Positions 53,441-56,961 of a stretch of DNA of 56,961 nt are shown here, in pieces. The notes below the pieces were generated by a model that ran no database searches, was not told the origin of the DNA, and saw only the letters and a list, made by a program, of their open reading frames with translations. Each line of letters opens with the position of its first letter. Within the stretch, counting starts at the first letter, position 1. The position numbers and the translations under genes were made by a program. The stretch spans positions 1 through 56,961 of the forward strand of contig JAQGDQ010000564.1 of the NCBI GenBank assembly GCA_030141605.1. The letters are read 5' to 3'. The stretch is from Tubiluchus corallicola (lineage: Eukaryota > Priapulida > Priapulimorpha > Priapulimorphida > Tubiluchidae).

Positions 53441-54889
53441 GGTGACCTGTGACTCTGTATGAAAACTGGCTAGCAAGAAGATAAAAGAACAAAACATTCA
53501 TGTTTTACTGGTGACATGTGAACAGGAATTAGCAAACAGCAAAGAGAATATCCAATTAGTAAGAGCTTTTCTGATAAGGAATGTAACACAGTCAAGATAG
53601 TGAATGACCATTGGCCACTTTGTTACACTACAGGTAGTGACCACTTTGTGTACAGTGTACACAACAAACAAAAGCAGAGGATCTCAACCCAAAGCTCTCA
53701 AAGATTATCAGCTACTTCAGATACAATAGGTTTTCTTAGAGGCCCAGGGTGCAGTGTCCACCAAACAGGGTGAGTTGTCATAAAATGATGTTTACACTAA
53801 ACCAAGTGGACACTGGACAATGTCCACTGTACAATCTGGATTGTCATAAAGCCACGTTTACACTAGACAAAGTGCAACAATTTTGGGGACGGCTCTGACT
53901 GCCTGCTGTAGCTACCATCATACAAATGTACTTTTCTATTAAAAATGTGATTTAATGCATTTTTTAATTCGGATAATGTAACTTGATGCAGCGAACGCCC
54001 AAAACATCAAGAATATATGAATTTATGTATAATATATCCTGCCAGATGAAAAAAAAATTAGCATTTAAAATCAATAATCTGAATTTCAAAACGTTTCATA
54101 CGTGATCAGTAGCGTAAATCATATTATAAATATCTACTATATATATTTATATATATACATATAATATATATTATATATATTTATAAATATATTATAAATA
54201 TTATCTTATTGTAAATCATACCAGAATTGGCGATGAGTTTATCGAATGAGAACACTGCACCTTAGTTATGCCGTAAAATAGTACCGTCTTTTATCCTATG
54301 AATTTTATGGTCCAAACGTACTATCTGCCGATATTCAGCTAAGCAGAAAAATTAGTTCCAAAAATAATAGAGTTTTATAAAATCAGGACCAGACTTAAAT
54401 GTGCAACCTTGCTTTGCTTATTCTGAAGAATTCCCACGTTGCCTCTACAGTTCAGTCAGTTCTTCGTAACAGCTTGTAGAATTTAGGAATTAAACATAGA
54501 CTAAAATTAACATTAGTTACTGTCAGATAAAAAAATATCACCACAATCTTAACGGTCATTGGAAAAAAATCTAATTTAGTACATAGGATTAGGATGTGTG
54601 CATTACAAGATGTGCAATCATGTTGCAATAACACGAAGGGTTGTTGAGCAACTGAATATTTTAATCCACTTAAAATAAATAAAGTTTTTATACATAGTTT
54701 CGGGTTATATGGATTTGTGAGCAATATAGATAAATGACGTTATCAGTTTGCAAATAGTTTACAAAACTTTTTATTTTCAAACCAGAGATACACAGTAACT
54801 ACCACATGCCAATCCTGAATGTATTTTAAAATTTAAAGTTTTTGTTACATTATTGTACAGCAGTGCTCATTTTTGAATACATAAGCAGC
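53441..54889. other. upstream region, no gene recognised
   Basis: Contains an AT-only palindromic stretch at 54120-54200 (ATATATATTTATATATATAC). The 53.75-53.88 kb part has an imperfect GTGTCCAC / GTGGACACTGG duplication. No coding evidence. Confidence 0.45.
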
Positions 54890-55367
54890 ATTAATACGCC
54901 CTTCAAAAGTAACCCCAGTTAGCAAAAACCTATATCAGACAACAGAACATTTAATTTAAAAGAAATCAGAACAAATAAAAAATTTGAATAGCTATAATGA
55001 GAGCTCTGCCACATGAAATCAAGTGCATCACACACTATTAACTCACATTAAAAATCAAACACAGAGCACCCAGATTTGGATCCGCCTCACCATTACTACG
55101 AGTTACATGCTAATGCTGAATGTTTTCAACAGAAAGTATTAATTTACTTTGAAATTAGGGCAGTTATTTTGTAAGTTTCAATAGATGTACACGCAGTTTT
55201 TGGTTTAAATTTATATCATTTTACGTTTGCTGCACATACAGCTTAGAGTTTTTATATTGATGCCTATATCTCCAACAGTGTATGTTTTACACAAACTTAT
55301 ACTGATTCATTTCACTAGTGTTTTTTGTGATTTTCAATATCGATGTGAAAAATAAAAATATTTCTTA
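54890..55367 (+). mobile_element. second fragment of the same LINE family
   Basis: Translated pieces NRTFNLKEIRTNKKFE and THIKNQTQST parallel the 33.7-kb copy. The 3' UTR phrase AACAGTGTATGTTTTACAC is also shared, ending in GTGAAAAATAAAAATATTTC. It has stops and frameshifts throughout. Confidence 0.65.
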
Positions 55368-55432
55368 AGCTAGCTACTATATACTCACAACACGCTGTTT
55401 ACAATGAATAAAATGAAGTGACTTATCTTACC

Positions 55433-55990
55433 TGAGGGACGTACCTGACCTGATTAAACCGATTAATTCAGAAAGAAACTTCAAAATTATAAGGACAAGG
55501 ACTTCTGCCTATAGATCAGACTATCTAAAAACCTAAATAGTGTTCAACAAACATAGCTGTGAATACCTAAGTGAATAGCAACTTACCCAAAATAAGAAAT
55601 ACGTCGCTTCGCTCAGACAATATCCCGGTCAGCACAGTAAATACTACTTGAGCAGGCAACAAACTTTAACGAAACTAAACGAAATCAAAATCACAATGCA
55701 GCTACGTACCACGCCACAGTAAAGTCAACATTTGCAAAATTAAAAATCCGTTGCTAAATCGACATTATGAACACGTAACAAATAACGAACAAAACAGCTT
55801 CTTCGACAACCGGCTCGTACTAACACACAACCGTTTTATGTTTGCCTCCACTTAGCTGCATGTCATGCGTCAAGCGCAACGTGGACACAAAGCGGAAACT
55901 TTTCTGAGCTGCTCACCAAGCAACGCTAAAGCTCACGGCGCATGTTTGAGCATTCTACAGTTCCCTGTGCGTGTGACGACTAGGTTATTG
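55433..55990 (-). promoter_or_regulatory. candidate 5' noncoding exon / promoter region of the spectrin gene
   Basis: The first coding exon begins with an acceptor, so a noncoding exon must exist upstream. Two strong minus-strand donors, CTCAG|GTAAGAT (exon edge 55432) and TTTTGG|GTAAGTT (exon edge 55587), lie below a stretch near 55.8-56.0 kb with relatively more CpG than its surroundings. This is inference only; no TATA or initiator can be assigned. The region could equally serve the plus-strand candidate exon. Confidence 0.2.
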
Positions 55991-56595
55991 AATAACGTGG
56001 TACAACATAACCTTCGGTAGAGGTTATGAAAATAACAAATAATAGCATAGAATAATATAACTCATCAAAGTATTGCTGAATCAATAGAAAATCTGTCCAA
56101 CCGTTAATTTTTAATGCAGAAGCTTAGCTTGTGCATTTTGCCAGAAAATATAATTAAATATTAATTATAAAATCCGCAATAAGCATGATGCCAATGCAAA
56201 ACTATAGAACACTCAAAACTCGGATTAGGAAAATGCAGAAGTAAAACAGCTAGTCCAACATTTTAGAAGTTGTCCTTTGAGTTTATTTTTTAGAACTAGA
56301 CAATACAAATTTCTGCTTATAAAATTCAGTTTTTATAGTTTATCTTATCAAAATAAATTTGTATTGACACTTAATTACAAAGTGTAGTAATCGCACGCAC
56401 TTAAAAAAGTACTTTCTCAAAATTTGGCACATTTTTTATTTATCAATAACAATATTAAATTATAGGGTAAATTAAATGAATTAGATACTTATTTGTAAAG
56501 ACTAAGCATATTACCTGGAGTAAGATGGGCATTTCACTTTCTCAAGACCTTTCTTGCCCACTTCTGTAACATTCTTCTCCCATTTATTTTTGGAG

Positions 56596-56751
56596 GCTCC
56601 AGAGTGGTGGCTAAACCAGAATCATCCTGCAGACAAGCAACATTGGAGGAACGAGCCAAACTACTCCATTCTGGTCGACACCAGAGACAGAGCCGCTCCT
56701 CAAACCACATATGTACCTGGTGATAATTTAGAAGTCATAAAATACCAAAAG
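56596..56751 (+). CDS. possible internal exon of an unidentified plus-strand gene
   Basis: An open 52-codon stretch beginning APEWWLNQNHPADKQHW and ending YVPGDNLEVIKYQK. A pyrimidine-rich tract precedes a candidate acceptor (TTTTTGGAG, ending 56595; an alternative CCAG ends at 56602). It ends at a near-perfect donor, AAAAG|GTAAGTA. Codon use looks coding and the protein has no low complexity. I do not recognise the family. The stretch TTYVPGDNLEV is faintly like the strand of a Reeler-type beta-sandwich, but too short to assign. Phase and gene boundaries are unknown; the remainder would lie beyond the right edge. Confidence 0.4.
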
Positions 56752-56961
56752 GTAAGTATAGGAATGATAAATGCATACTGACACACAATGAACTGTGATT
56801 CAAACAATTCTTGTTGTAGGGCAATTATGTGCACTGACAACTCTGCTTGCACAGGTGTAGCGGAATTTTCAAATGGCAGTTAAACGCGCTTTTCACTGAA
56901 TTAACAAACTTTCTAATTGTTGAAATTGTCCATGTGTCATACCTTACCTAATATAGCGATC

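Overview
This is an AT-rich animal (metazoan) nuclear window from an invertebrate genome. The evidence is one long spliced gene with GT-AG introns, LINE, SINE and MITE debris, and dense micro- and minisatellites. The phylum cannot be fixed from the sequence. There is a 674-base run of N at 28788-29461.

The only gene I can support in detail lies on the minus strand and spans most of the window. It is the N-terminal part of a beta-spectrin, best matching the beta-heavy type (SPTBN5 / Drosophila karst). I reconstruct 14 coding exons, from a start codon at 42047 down to 608, giving 652 codons with every junction phase consistent. They encode the actin-binding CH1-CH2 pair, spectrin repeats 1-3 and the start of repeat 4. 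The rest of the gene lies beyond the left edge. A 5' noncoding exon must lie upstream of 42071, because the first coding exon opens with a splice acceptor. One plausible exon on the plus strand at 56596-56751 may belong to a second gene that runs off the right edge.

Everything else is intronic or flanking repeat sequence. Left to right: a 95-bp minisatellite (1-555); exon 14; a 35-bp minisatellite touching the exon 14 acceptor (786-1806); MITE family A; exon 13; a GTAAG pentanucleotide array; a 115-bp array that copies the exon 12 donor site; exons 12-8 with MITE families C, D, E and a hAT-like element; a 55-bp array; exons 7-3 with more MITEs, LINE tails and a 5S rRNA-derived SINE; a 1.9-kb 35-bp array (23.06-24.97 kb); the gap; an inverted pair of TTAA elements; a 65-bp array; exon 2; a LINE 3' end followed by TAC/CTG microsatellites; a 29/30-bp array; exon 1; a 27-bp array; further TTAA elements and a second 5S-SINE.

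The most notable signals are architectural. Two splice sites of the spectrin gene are embedded in tandem arrays: nine extra copies of a 5' splice site after exon 12, and about 28 units one base short of the 3' splice site before exon 14. Several unrelated MITE families carry recognisable transcription-factor motifs, namely CRE palindromes, DR1-type nuclear receptor sites, NRF1 sites and CLEAR-type E-boxes. All family assignments come from reading the sequence, without database searches.
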